A stretch of DNA of 64,000 nucleotides from Synechococcus sp. ATX 2A4 (GCF_024346375.1 NZ_JAGQCV010000006.1:62001-126000), one strand, 5' to 3'. Shown: positions 44,662 through 52,999, counted from the stretch's first letter. Notes: generated by a model from the letters alone, not told the origin. Numbers and translations: made by a program.

Positions 44662-45051
44662 GTGATGGCGATGGCTTCATCGGCACCGTTGGTTGCTGTG
44701 GCCGCTGGGCGTCCTGCAGCATCCATGCGTGCGCAGACCCGCTTTACGGCCCACGCAGGCCGTCGTTCAGTGGCCTGGGCCGGCTGGATCGCAGCTTTGG
44801 CCCTGCCCCTGCTGAGCGGTCCGGCGCTGGCTGGCAGCGCCACCGCTGATTCCGTCTGGGACCGCGACAACGCCCAGCAGCGGGCCCTGCAGCAGGTGCC
44901 TGCGGGGGCCAACGTCACCAGCACCCGCTGTGAGGACGTTTCGGTGGGGATGAACACCACTCGCTACCGCTGCACGGTGGAGTTCACCGTTCCCGATCCG
45001 GCGGTTCCCGCGAGCAGCACGCCCGGGCCCGGCAACCCGGCCAGTCCCTGA
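44662..45051 (+). CDS. Secreted small protein, unknown
   Basis: 129 residues from the first ATG; the signal peptide is centred on RSVAWAGWIAALALPLLSGP with a likely cut after ALAGS, so the true start may be the ATG at 44725 (MRAQTRFTAHAG). The mature part, SVWDRDNAQQRALQQVPAGA and TSTRCEDVSVGMNTTRYRCT, has two Cys that could form a disulfide in the periplasm or lumen. No domain is recognised. The tail is Pro-rich. It is divergent from rsmA. Confidence 0.7.
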   Translation: MMAMASSAPLVAVAAGRPAASMRAQTRFTAHAGRRSVAWAGWIAALALPLLSGPALAGSATADSVWDRDNAQQRALQQVPAGANVTSTRCEDVSVGMNTTRYRCTVEFTVPDPAVPASSTPGPGNPASP

Positions 45052-45084
45052 GCGCGCCGTTTGCCCTGAACCGGCCTCCTGCCC

Positions 45085-45483
45085 TCACCATTCCAGGCGC
45101 AGCCAGCGCACCGGCGCCCGGGCCGGTGGCAGCGGCACCAGGGCGCACACCGCCTCCACCGGCACATCCATCCAGCTGGGGTGATCGCACAGCCAGCACG
45201 ACCAGGCGGCCGCCAGCCGCTGCCGTTTGCGTCGATCCAGGCTGGCCCTCCCCCAGCCATCGGCACCGCTGCGGCGCCGTCCCTTCACCTCCACCAGCAG
45301 CAACCGGCCTGGCTTCATCAGAACAAGATCAAGCTCGCCCCAACGGCAGTGCCAGCGTTGGGAGAGCAGCCGCCAGCCCCGCACCTCCAGCAACCGCAGC
45401 GCCCGCTGCTCCGCCCAGCGCCCCGGCACGGCGCAGCGGTTGCGCGCCCGGTCAGCGCTCTGTTGCGGTCGGGCTCCTTCCAC
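45085..45483 (-). CDS. YraN/UPF0102 endonuclease-like protein
   Basis: 132 residues with the Holliday-junction-resolvase-like fold of UPF0102: RWAEQRALRLLEVRGWRLLS, the metal-site GELDLVLMKPGRLLLVEVKG with its E-x-D and E-x-K, and the arginine patch GRASLDRRKRQRLAAA. GTG at 45481-45483. The cellular role is unclear in all bacteria. It converges with the secreted protein gene at 44662. Confidence 0.88.
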   Translation of the reverse strand: MEGARPQQSADRARNRCAVPGRWAEQRALRLLEVRGWRLLSQRWHCRWGELDLVLMKPGRLLLVEVKGRRRSGADGWGRASLDRRKRQRLAAAWSCWLCDHPSWMDVPVEAVCALVPLPPARAPVRWLRLEW

Positions 45484-45533
45484 GTACGGCCAAGGGGTGT
45501 GTTCCTAAGGTTCCCTTTCTGTCCCTTGCCGCC

Positions 45534-46052
45534 ATGGCCTCCCCGCTGCGCTGCCGCGCCGGCCTTCCTTGCCTCTCCTGGCTCGCTTCGCTGCTGCTGG
45601 TGTTGGTCCTCGGCGTGGTGCTGCTGCCGGTGCCTGCGGCCCAAGCGGCGATGGACTACGCCAAGCAGGTGTTGATCGGCGCCGACTTCCATGACAGCGA
45701 TCTGCGTGGTGTCACCTTCAGCCTCACCAACCTGCGCGAGGCCGATCTTTCCGGCGCCGATCTGCGGGGGGCCACCCTGTTCGGCGCCAAATTGCAGGAC
45801 GCCGATTTGCATGGCGCCGACCTGCGCCAGGCCACCTTGGACTCCGCGGTACTGGACGGCACCGACCTGCGCGACGCCTTGCTGGAAGATGCCTTCGCGT
45901 TCAACACCAAGTTCAACGCGGTGAAGATCGATGGTGCCGATTTCACCAACGTTCCCTTCCGCGCCGATGTGCTGAAGAAGCTCTGCCTTGATGCCACCGG
46001 CACCAACCCCGTCACCGGCCGCTCCACCCGCGCCAGCCTCGGCTGTGCCTGA
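45534..46052 (+). CDS. Lumenal/periplasmic pentapeptide-repeat protein
   Basis: 172 residues: signal peptide with LASLLLVLVLGVVLLPVPAA and an AQA cut site, then about 13 pentapeptide repeats of A(D/N)LXX type (GADFHDSDLRGVTFSLTNLR and on), then a Cys-containing cap (KKLCLDATGTNPVTGRSTRA). Such proteins form a right-handed beta-helix; similar lumenal proteins occur in cyanobacterial and plastid thylakoids, with unknown partners. A start at the ATG 45534 gives a clean signal peptide. Confidence 0.85.
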   Translation: MASPLRCRAGLPCLSWLASLLLVLVLGVVLLPVPAAQAAMDYAKQVLIGADFHDSDLRGVTFSLTNLREADLSGADLRGATLFGAKLQDADLHGADLRQATLDSAVLDGTDLRDALLEDAFAFNTKFNAVKIDGADFTNVPFRADVLKKLCLDATGTNPVTGRSTRASLGCA

Positions 46053-46070
46053 TGGTTCCCCTTCTGTGCC

Positions 46071-46484
46071 ATGAGCTTTGACCCCCGCAGCCTTGAGCGG
46101 CTCCGGGAGCTGGGCCGCCAGCTCCCCCAGCCCTTGCCGGCCCCGCAGGTCCGGCCCGCTGCCGCGCCTCAGCCACGGCTGCATGCGGTGGAAACCGAGC
46201 AGGACCCCGACAAGCTGTTTCATGAGCTGATCAAGGCGAGCCCCGATGGCAAGGTGCCGCCGCATCTGATGGAGCGCCTTTCGGCGCTCGAAACCGCCAG
46301 GCGCGAGCGTCAGCGCCAGCAGCCGCCAGCGGCAGCGAGGGCAGCAACCCCAGCGGCCCCTGGCCCCGCCCGCACCCCCCGGACGCCCCTGGCGGGCGCC
46401 CCCGGTGCCGCCGCCATCCGCGAGCACGAGCAGTTGTATCGCGAGTTCCACTCGCTGCTGCTGGAAGACGAGCCAGACAGCTGA
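46071..46484 (+). CDS. Small conserved-looking protein, unknown
   Basis: 137 residues. The start MSFDPRSLERLRELGRQLPQ and the middle QDPDKLFHELIKASPDGKVP/PHLMERLSALETARRERQRQ look ordered, then an Ala/Pro-rich linker, then an acidic end (REHEQLYREFHSLLLEDEPD). No membrane segment or signal is seen. It follows the pentapeptide protein by 18 bases in the same direction. I do not recognise a family. Confidence 0.65.
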   Translation: MSFDPRSLERLRELGRQLPQPLPAPQVRPAAAPQPRLHAVETEQDPDKLFHELIKASPDGKVPPHLMERLSALETARRERQRQQPPAAARAATPAAPGPARTPRTPLAGAPGAAAIREHEQLYREFHSLLLEDEPDS

Positions 46485-46581
46485 AGGCCGTGGAAACCGC
46501 CGGGTGACCGCACGGCCTCGCAGTGATCGGCGGCGGGCCATGGTCTGCATTCGCCGATTGAAGCGACTGTGATGTGACTGG

Positions 46582-46610
46582 CTGTCAATTGTTCGCAATC
46601 TTCCGATACA
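46582..46610 (+). promoter_or_regulatory. Promoter-like pair in a locally AT-rich gap
   Basis: CTGTCA (46582-46587) and GATACA (46605-46610), 17 bases apart, in a 213-base gap (46485-46697) that is less GC-rich than its surroundings and holds no recognisable gene. It would drive the small gene at 46698 with a leader of roughly 80 bases. Confidence 0.35.
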
Positions 46611-46697
46611 TTTCGAGAGCCAACGTTTTGGATCGCGCTTTTGCTCAGGCCGTCGCCCCACGGCGTTGCCTGTTTCGCCGGTCCCTCTTTTCCTCTG

Positions 46698-46883
46698 ATG
46701 CCTGTTCAACCCGGTGAATTTGTGCTCCTGGCCAGAGAGGCCGGCACCAGCTTCCAGGTGGTGAGCGTCGACGACATCGACGACCGCTGCTGGGTGCGCC
46801 GCTGGCCGCTCACCAGCAGCGGCTCGCCCCCATTTGCTGTGCCGATCGGTGCGGTGATCAGCCTGCGCGCCGCGGCCGCCTGA
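46698..46883 (+). CDS. Small beta-rich protein, 61 residues
   Basis: MPVQPGEFVLLAREAGTSFQ, VVSVDDIDDRCWVRRWPLTS, then SSGSPPFAVPIGAVISLRAA. Alternating hydrophobic residues suggest a single small barrel, such as an SH3- or OB-like fold. I do not recognise a named family. A Gly/Pro-rich gap with a promoter-like pair precedes it. Tentative but convincing codon pattern. Confidence 0.6.
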   Translation: MPVQPGEFVLLAREAGTSFQVVSVDDIDDRCWVRRWPLTSSGSPPFAVPIGAVISLRAAAA

Positions 46884-46917
46884 CCCCCCGCACCAGCCCC
46901 CTTCTCCCGAGACCCCC

Positions 46918-47034
46918 ATGATCCCGATGCAAGCAATCCTGCTCAACAGCCTGCTCGGCAAGGGGTTTCGCTGCCTCCTGCTGAGCGCCTGCACCGCCCT
47001 GGTGGCGGAGATGCTGCTCAGCACAGCCGGCTGA
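46918..47034 (+). CDS. Tiny hydrophobic ORF, 38 residues
   Basis: Starts MIPMQAILLNSLLGKGFRCL and ends with LLSACTALVAEMLLSTAG. One hydrophobic stretch, two Cys. It begins 34 bases after the 61-residue gene, in the same direction, so it might be cotranscribed. In such GC-rich DNA a chance frame of this size is possible. Confidence 0.35.
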   Translation: MIPMQAILLNSLLGKGFRCLLLSACTALVAEMLLSTAG

Positions 47035-47049
47035 AGCAGTCGCTCGCCC

Positions 47050-47847
47050 TCAGCCAGCAGCGGTACCCGCCTTGGCGCCACCAGCACTGGCACCAGCGGT
47101 GCTGGGCTGGTGTTGCTTCAGGAGATAGCGCTCGCCGGCTCTCGAATCGATCAACCGGCAACCCTCGGGCAGCACCGCCGCCGCTGCCTCCAGCGATCCC
47201 TTCAGCCAGAGCAACCGGTTCAGGGCACCCTCAAAGCGGACCTCGCCGCCGGTGGTGCTCACCAGCACGGCCAGTGGCTTGAAGCGCTGCACCAACTGCG
47301 GCAGCACCTGCTGGCCCTTCACGAACGCCCCCACCACCGGCAGGCCCAGATCCACCACCGGGGTGATCACTGCGTCGAGTGGCTGCTCCGGCAGGGTGGG
47401 ATCGAGGAAGCCATGGGGCTCCAGGTAGATGCGCCCCTCGGGATGGTCAAACAGGTAGCCATTCTCCAGCTGCGGCACCGGTGCCCCCGCCGAGGCCGTC
47501 AGCTGCAGCTGTTCGTGGCAGTGACGTGCGCCGTGCGCCAGGGCGGTGAGCTCGCTGAAGCCAAGAGCGCGCGCCCTGGCCACCGCCGCGGGAGACCCCA
47601 CCACCGGGGTGGTGGGAGGCAGCAGCGCCAGGCTGGCGGGATGGCAGTGGTCGGGCAGCCCCTGGGTGAGCACCAACAGATCCACCGGCAATGGAGCGGG
47701 ACGCTCCTGTGGCAGCTCGCCGCGGAAGAACCAGGCGCCGGGGGGGAACTCCAGCGGCCCGGTGAGCCAGGGGTCCACCAACACCCGCAGCTCACCGAAC
47801 TCCAGCAGCCAGCCATTGGCCCCGAGATAGGTGGCATGCAGGGCCAT
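47050..47847 (-). CDS. Metallo-beta-lactamase-fold protein with a degenerate metal motif
   Basis: 265 residues resembling UlaG-like MBL hydrolases: HATYLGANGWLLEFGELRVL, VDPWLTGPL, then LVLTQGLPDHCHPASLALL where the HxHxDH motif would be. Only the D-H pair is kept (TQGLPDH), so the site may hold one metal or none. VLVSTTGGEVRFEGALNRLL closes the fold. The tail is Ala/Gly-rich. It may have lost hydrolase activity. The substrate is unknown. Confidence 0.75.
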   Translation of the reverse strand: MALHATYLGANGWLLEFGELRVLVDPWLTGPLEFPPGAWFFRGELPQERPAPLPVDLLVLTQGLPDHCHPASLALLPPTTPVVGSPAAVARARALGFSELTALAHGARHCHEQLQLTASAGAPVPQLENGYLFDHPEGRIYLEPHGFLDPTLPEQPLDAVITPVVDLGLPVVGAFVKGQQVLPQLVQRFKPLAVLVSTTGGEVRFEGALNRLLWLKGSLEAAAAVLPEGCRLIDSRAGERYLLKQHQPSTAGASAGGAKAGTAAG

Positions 47848-47876
47848 AGTGGCGGGCGAGCAGTTGGCCCCGGACG

Positions 47877-48029
47877 CTAGACCCCTTGCCAGCGCAGGCG
47901 TGAGGGTGGAGTGCTGGTGCCCGTCGCCGTGGGGCGGACCAGTTGCCAGAGCAGCACGGCGTGGGCGCTGAAGCGCACCGCGCTGAACACCGCCAACGCG
48001 ACGCAGAGGGGGCAGTGGGTGATTCCCAT
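47877..48029 (-). CDS. Tiny ORF with one hydrophobic stretch, 50 residues
   Basis: MGITHCPLCVALAVFSAVRF and SAHAVLLWQLVRPTATGTST. A CxxC pair precedes a possible membrane helix, and a basic tail follows. It lies upstream of the MBL-fold gene in the same direction. No family recognised; it may be a chance frame. Confidence 0.35.
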   Translation of the reverse strand: MGITHCPLCVALAVFSAVRFSAHAVLLWQLVRPTATGTSTPPSRLRWQGV

Positions 48030-48167
48030 GCGAAACGCATTATTCGCCTCCACCTTGGCACCGGCTGGCACCGGTTGAGGGTGGATGGGGCGGGGGGAAT
48101 ATCTTTGCAACCCTTTCTGCCGCCAACCGGCCGGCGTGGCCGGGACTCGGACTGTTGAAATGAAGGG

Positions 48168-49916
48168 GTGCGTCAGGCCGCGCCAGGCGCGGTGGCAGAT
48201 CCTGTGTTGCGGCTCAGCGAAGTCAAGCTCCCCCTCGACCATGGGGAGGAGGATCTGCGCCAGGCGATCCTGCGGCGGCTCGATCTTCCTGCGGCGGCTC
48301 TGCGCGGCCACCAGGTGGTGAAGCGCAGCGTGGATGCCCGCAGCAAGGCTGAGATCCGCTTCAGTTACAGCGTGGATCTGGAGCTGGCCGATGAGCAACG
48401 GCTGCTGCGCCGCTTCCGCAAGGATCCGCACCTGCGGCCCACACCCGACACCAGCTACCGCTTCGTGGGCCGGGCGCCTGCCACCACCGACCCTCTGGAT
48501 CGCCCGATCGTGATCGGAGCCGGCCCCTGCGGCTATTTCGCAGCCCTGCTGCTGGCCCAGATGGGCTTTCGGCCGCTGCTGCTGGAGCGCGGCAAACCGG
48601 TGAAGGAGCGCACCGCCGATGCCTTTGGCTTCTGGCGCAACCAGCGTCCGTTCGACCCGGAATCCAATGTGCAGTTCGGTGAGGGCGGTGCTGGCACCTT
48701 CTCCGACGGCAAGCTCTACAGCCAGGTGCGCGATCCCCTGCACCACGGCCGCAAAGTGCTCGAAGAGCTGGTGGCCTGCGGGGCGAATGCGGAAATTCTC
48801 ACCCTGCAACGCCCCCACATCGGCACCTTCAAGCTGGCCACCGTGGTGCGCGGGCTGCGGGCTCGCATCGAGGCGCTCGGGGGAGAGATCCGCTTCCAGA
48901 GCCGTGTCGATCGGCTCGTGCTGGAGCCCTGTGAAGGAGAGGAGGGCAGGCAGCGGCGGATCTGCGGCGTGGTGCTGGCCGATGGCACCGTGCTGCCGGC
49001 AGGCCAGGTGGTGCTGGCGGTGGGACACAGCGCCCGGGACACCTTCGCGATGCTGGAGGCCGTGGGGGTGGCGATCGAGGCCAAGCCCTTTTCGATCGGT
49101 GTGCGGATCGAGCACCCCCAGGAGCTGATCGATCGGGCCCGTTGGGGCCCCTTTGCCGGCCACCCGCGTCTTGGGCCGGCCGAATACAAGCTGGTGCACC
49201 ACGGCGCCGATGGCCGGAGCGTCTACAGCTTCTGCATGTGCCCCGGCGGACTGGTGGTGGCCGCCGCCTCGGAGCCAGGCCATGTGGTGACCAACGGCAT
49301 GAGCCAGCACTCCCGCAACGAACGCAATGCCAACAGCGCCATCGTGGTGACGGTGGGCCTCGACGACCTGGCGCCCTATGGCAAGGCGCCCGGCGATCCC
49401 TTGGCAGGGGTTGCCTTTCAGCGCCACTGGGAGGCTGCGGCCTTCCGCTCGGCGGGCTCCACCTACCAGGCCCCCGCCCAACGCCTGGGGGATTTCCTGG
49501 CCAGCGGGGAGAACGAGCGCAGCCCTGACTCCGGTCTTTCTGCCTCGCCTTGCTCCCGCCTCTCTGGCCCAGCACCGCTGCCCTCCTATGGGCCGGGGGT
49601 GAGGTATTGCGATCTGCGCAGCTGCCTGCCTGTTTTCGCCGTGGAGGCGTTGATGGAGGCGCTACCGGTGTTCGAGCGTTCCATTCCGGGCTTTGCGGCG
49701 GCGGAGGCCGTCATGACCGGGGTGGAAACACGCACCTCATCGCCGGTTCGAGTTCCCCGATTGGATGATTTCCAGAGCCTCAACATCGCTGGGCTCTTCC
49801 CGGCCGGGGAAGGCGCCGGTTATGCCGGCGGGATCCTCTCTGCGGCAATCGACGGCATCAAAGTGGCCGAAGCGGTGGCGCTCACTCGCCTTCGTCGTCA
49901 GAACCCAGCGGAATGA
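48168..49916 (+). CDS. FAD-dependent dehydrogenase, COG2509 type
   Basis: 582 residues. The N-terminal part (LRLSEVKLPLDHGEEDLRQA, IRFSYSVDLELADEQRLLRR) is a small ferredoxin-like domain. Then FAD-binding: PIVIGAGPCGYFAALLLAQM, FGEGGAGTFSDGKLYSQVRD and at the end GLFPAGEGAGYAGGILSAAI. This uncharacterised group is related to electron-transfer and HI0933-like flavoproteins. It starts with GTG at 48168. The end overlaps cyAbrB by 35 bases. Function unknown. Confidence 0.85.
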   Translation: MRQAAPGAVADPVLRLSEVKLPLDHGEEDLRQAILRRLDLPAAALRGHQVVKRSVDARSKAEIRFSYSVDLELADEQRLLRRFRKDPHLRPTPDTSYRFVGRAPATTDPLDRPIVIGAGPCGYFAALLLAQMGFRPLLLERGKPVKERTADAFGFWRNQRPFDPESNVQFGEGGAGTFSDGKLYSQVRDPLHHGRKVLEELVACGANAEILTLQRPHIGTFKLATVVRGLRARIEALGGEIRFQSRVDRLVLEPCEGEEGRQRRICGVVLADGTVLPAGQVVLAVGHSARDTFAMLEAVGVAIEAKPFSIGVRIEHPQELIDRARWGPFAGHPRLGPAEYKLVHHGADGRSVYSFCMCPGGLVVAAASEPGHVVTNGMSQHSRNERNANSAIVVTVGLDDLAPYGKAPGDPLAGVAFQRHWEAAAFRSAGSTYQAPAQRLGDFLASGENERSPDSGLSASPCSRLSGPAPLPSYGPGVRYCDLRSCLPVFAVEALMEALPVFERSIPGFAAAEAVMTGVETRTSSPVRVPRLDDFQSLNIAGLFPAGEGAGYAGGILSAAIDGIKVAEAVALTRLRRQNPAE

Positions 49917-50244
49917 GGCGGATCTGCTTGCGTCCCAGCTTGATCTCGAAATCATCCCCCGGTTTGAGGTCGAGCAGGGCGGTATAGGCCTTGCCCACCA
50001 TCAGGTTGCCGTTGAACTGAACCTTGGTGGTGAAACTCAGTTTGCGACCGCCTTTTCCTACTTTTGGATTGGCTCCGAAGTCCACCCCCTTGGCGATGAG
50101 CAGTGCCTCATAGAAGGCGGTGAAATTCAGGCGATCGCTATCGTTTTTCTTGCTGGAGACATAGCCGCAGGCCCGCACGATCTCGGACTTGCTTGCATCC
50201 CCCATCTCCTTGACTTTGGCAAGCAGGTCGGCGCCACTCAGCAT
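49882..50244 (-). CDS. Cyanobacterial AbrB-like regulator
   Basis: 120 residues. MLSGADLLAKVKEMGDASKS, EIVRACGYVSSKKNDSDRLN and FTAFYEALLIAKGVDF form the conserved N-terminal part of cyAbrB, and LDLKPGDDFEIKLGRKQIRL is its C-terminal AbrB-like domain. cyAbrB proteins act as pleiotropic repressors of carbon- and nitrogen-responsive genes. The ATG at 50242-50244 fits the family; a longer frame upstream is rejected. Its promoter region holds overlapping inverted repeats that might be its own binding site. Confidence 0.9.
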   Translation of the reverse strand: MLSGADLLAKVKEMGDASKSEIVRACGYVSSKKNDSDRLNFTAFYEALLIAKGVDFGANPKVGKGGRKLSFTTKVQFNGNLMVGKAYTALLDLKPGDDFEIKLGRKQIRLIPLGSDDEGE

Positions 50245-50268
50245 TGGCCTATACCCAAGAACCTGCTC

Positions 50269-50297
50269 AGTATCTGACAAGCATTTGCTTGAAGCAA
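50269..50297 (-). promoter_or_regulatory. cyAbrB promoter overlapped by inverted repeats
   Basis: On the minus strand TTGCTT (50292-50297) and GATACT (50269-50274) are 17 bases apart. The -35 lies inside two overlapping inverted repeats on the plus strand: CAAGCA-TT-TGCTTG (50278-50291) and TTGCTT-G-AAGCAA (50285-50297). These could be an operator for autoregulation. Confidence 0.5.
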
Positions 50298-50323
50298 GGG
50301 TTTTCGCCAGTTTGCCGCGTGCG

Positions 50324-52144
50324 TTGGTTGGTCCGCTTCTGTGGCTTCTTGGCGCCGATCGGCTCGGCTGCAACAAGGCAGCGATTCGCGGCTGGTGGTG
50401 TCCATGCCCCACGCTGTGGCTTGTCGTTCCCCGGTCGCCTCTGACCCGCACGATCATCTGGTTTCGCCGTGATCTGCGTTGCAGCGATCACCAGCCGCTG
50501 CTGGAAGCCAGCCGCCTCGGCGCCGTGCTGCCGTTGTTTGTGCTGGACCGTCAGCTCCTCTTTCATCCGGAAACCGGCGTGGCCCGCGTCGCTTTCCTGC
50601 TGGCCGCGCTGCAGGCCCTCGACTGCGACCTGCGGCAGCGGGGTGGTCGCTTGTTGGTGCGTTTCGGCGATCCCGCCGCTGAACTGCTGCGGCTGGTGCG
50701 GGAAGGGGGCGCCGCTGGTGTGGTGGCCCATACCGACAGCGAACGGATCGTGGGGCGGGTGCGGGACGCCCGGGTGAATCGCCTGCTCGCCGCCGCCGCC
50801 GTGCCGGTCCACTGGGTCGAGCCGGTGGGAGCCGTCGCGGGGTTGGTGCCCTACCCCCGCTACCGCCAGCTCTGGCAGCAGGATGTGGCCCGCGCGCCCC
50901 TGCCAGCTCCCCGGCAGCTGGTGGTGCCGGCTCCCGCCGATCCCGAGCGGCCTGCCGATCCTGCCGATCCCCTTGCGGATCTGCCCATTCCCAGCCTTGA
51001 AGCCCTGGGTCTGCAGCCTGATGGCAAGCCGCTGCCGCCAGCCGGCAGCACGGCGGCCCACGGCCTGCTCAGCACCTTCCTAGAGGGTCCGGCGGCCCAG
51101 ACCTACTACTGGGAACTGAGCGTGCCCTCGGCCAGGGTCACCAGCGGCCTCAGTCCCCATCTCAAGTTCGGGGTGCTGAGCCCGCGCCAGGTGGTGGCCC
51201 GGCTGGCCCCCCTGGCCGATCACCCCGACAGCCGGCGGCAGCGCAGCGGCCGGCAGCTGATCAGTCGCCTGCGCTGGGGCACGTCGATGGCCCAACGCTT
51301 CCGCTACATGCCCCAGCTGGAGCTGAGTTCCCTCTGGCAGTGCTTCGATCAGGAGCCGTGGCCGTTCAGCGAGGAGCTTTACGCCGCTTGGAAAGAAGGG
51401 CGCACCGGCTTTCCGATCGTTGATGCCGCCGCCCGCTGCCTGCTTGGCTCAGGCGGCTGGCAAGAGCTGAACTTCCGCAGCCGGGCCATCTGTGCCAGCT
51501 TCCTGACCAATCTCTGCGGCATCGACTGGCGTTTCGGGGCCCTGCACTTCATGCGCCACCTGATCGATGGCGACTGTCCGATCGATCACTACCAGTGGGC
51601 GATGCAGGCCGGCGTCACCCAGCGGGAGCCGCAGGCCTGGACGCGCATCTATCACCCGGGAGCGGTGGCGATGCAGCGCTGCGACCCCCAGGGGGTGTTC
51701 ATCCGCCGCTGGTTGCCGGAGCTCGCTGAGCTCACCAACGATCAGCTGGCCTGTCCGCCGCCGATGGCGGCGTATCCGGCCCCGATCCTCAGCTACGAGC
51801 AGGCCCGGCGCGAACGAATCCGCCAGCTGGCGGTCCGGCGTCAGGCGGGTCCAGCCTCGAACGCCGCCCAACAGCTGGCGGTGATGCCGGGGCAGCCGCT
51901 GCCGTTCGGGGCCGACCGCATCCCTGCGGCGGTGGTGGAGTGGGCCCGGCAGGAGCGGGCCGAGCTGTTTCCGCCGCCGCTGGAGCTCGCCGCCCTCGAC
52001 CCAGTGGCGCAAACTGCCCTTGAGAGCTGGTTTCGCCCGGGGGTGCGGCAGGGGCCCTCGCGCCCGGCGCCCGAGGCGCCCCGCCGGCGCGGGGCCCGCG
52101 CCAGACTCGACCCCAACCAGCTGCAGCTGGAGCTGTGGCCGTAG
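50324..52144 (+). CDS. Photolyase/cryptochrome family protein, start uncertain
   Basis: The recognisable protein begins LTRTIIWFRRDLRCSDHQPL, the alpha/beta antenna domain start, coded from 50441. No ATG, GTG or TTG lies in frame between 50324 (TTG, used here) and that point, so a CTG at 50441 is possible. The FAD domain is clear: WGTSMAQRFRYMPQLELSSL, GRTGFPIVDAAARCLLGSGG, FRSRAICASFLTNLCGIDWR. Where CPD photolyases have a GGWQW-type block it has CPIDHYQWAMQAGV, so it is a divergent subfamily, and DNA repair should not be assumed. The C-terminal region (residues 520-600) is a Pro/Arg-rich tail. Confidence 0.8.
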   Translation: MVGPLLWLLGADRLGCNKAAIRGWWCPCPTLWLVVPRSPLTRTIIWFRRDLRCSDHQPLLEASRLGAVLPLFVLDRQLLFHPETGVARVAFLLAALQALDCDLRQRGGRLLVRFGDPAAELLRLVREGGAAGVVAHTDSERIVGRVRDARVNRLLAAAAVPVHWVEPVGAVAGLVPYPRYRQLWQQDVARAPLPAPRQLVVPAPADPERPADPADPLADLPIPSLEALGLQPDGKPLPPAGSTAAHGLLSTFLEGPAAQTYYWELSVPSARVTSGLSPHLKFGVLSPRQVVARLAPLADHPDSRRQRSGRQLISRLRWGTSMAQRFRYMPQLELSSLWQCFDQEPWPFSEELYAAWKEGRTGFPIVDAAARCLLGSGGWQELNFRSRAICASFLTNLCGIDWRFGALHFMRHLIDGDCPIDHYQWAMQAGVTQREPQAWTRIYHPGAVAMQRCDPQGVFIRRWLPELAELTNDQLACPPPMAAYPAPILSYEQARRERIRQLAVRRQAGPASNAAQQLAVMPGQPLPFGADRIPAAVVEWARQERAELFPPPLELAALDPVAQTALESWFRPGVRQGPSRPAPEAPRRRGARARLDPNQLQLELWP

Positions 52145-52178
52145 GCCTGGCCGGCCACTTGCCGCTGGAGGGCTGGTG

Positions 52179-52988
52179 TCAGCCCTGGGACACGATGCCG
52201 CTCCACTGCACCGCCTTCACCTGGTCCCGGCGCCAGGAGTGAAACAGCAGCGGCTCCGAGCTGGTGCACAGCGGGCAGATGCTGATCTGCTCGTCGCAGA
52301 GTCCGGCGGCGCGCAGCTGGGCGGCGGTGGCGCGGCGGATGTCGAGGCGATCGTGGTCGGGGCGGAGATCGACCTGATGGGCACCGGCCTGCGCCAGTTG
52401 TGAAAGAGCGGCTTGGCTGGACAGGGGAGTGGGGGCCAGCGCTGCCGCCACCTGCAGGGAAACGGAGCGGTGCACCTGATACTCCGGGCCGCTGATGGCC
52501 GGGCCCAGGGCCACCCGCAGGTCGTGGCGCCGGCTGCCGCCGGCTTCAAGTTGCTCGATCGCGGCGGGCACGATGCGCCCGGCCACCCCCCGCCAGCCGG
52601 CGTGGCAGGCCGCCACGCGGCCACTGCCCAGATCGGCGATCAGCACCGGTGTGCAATCGGCGCCACACACCCAGAGGCTCTGCCCTCCTGCATCGCTCAC
52701 CAACCCATCGGCCTCGGGCCAGGGCTCGGCGATGGCCGCCGCGGCAGGCACCACCGCTGCGCCGTGAATCTGACGGGTGCGGTGCACGCTGACGCCGGCA
52801 CTGATGGAGCCGGCCAGCTCGTGGGGCCCCCGGCCGCTCCATTGGCGGCTGAAAAAGCCGTGCTCAAAGCCAGCCAGCAGATCGGATTGGAGGTAATAGC
52901 CCCCGTAGGTGCCCACCCAGGTCCAGCCGGCGAGGGCGTTGAAGCCCACGTCCGCGCGATCAAAGGGAGGCGTGGTGGCTTCGGCCAT
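52179..52988 (-). CDS. Laccase-domain protein (YfiH/PgeF, DUF152)
   Basis: 269 residues. HGFFSRQWSGRG, QIHGAAVVP, GADCTPVLIADLGSGRVAAC and HAGWRGVAGRIVPAAIEQLE carry the zinc ligands (His, Cys, His) of the family, with LGPAISGPEYQVHRSV and LDIRRATAAQLRAAG after. Family members act as purine nucleoside phosphorylase/adenosine deaminase (LACC1-like) or in peptidoglycan editing. The former label polyphenol oxidase is doubtful. Next on the strand, 11 bases upstream, is the Tab2 gene. Confidence 0.9.
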   Translation of the reverse strand: MAEATTPPFDRADVGFNALAGWTWVGTYGGYYLQSDLLAGFEHGFFSRQWSGRGPHELAGSISAGVSVHRTRQIHGAAVVPAAAAIAEPWPEADGLVSDAGGQSLWVCGADCTPVLIADLGSGRVAACHAGWRGVAGRIVPAAIEQLEAGGSRRHDLRVALGPAISGPEYQVHRSVSLQVAAALAPTPLSSQAALSQLAQAGAHQVDLRPDHDRLDIRRATAAQLRAAGLCDEQISICPLCTSSEPLLFHSWRRDQVKAVQWSGIVSQG

Positions 52989-52999
52989 GGCGGCGGCGC

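Noticed and set aside
46485-46697. Possible tRNA or structured RNA in the AT-richer gap
   Set aside because: No cloverleaf arms, T-loop or anticodon arrangement could be found; only a promoter-like pair is noted.
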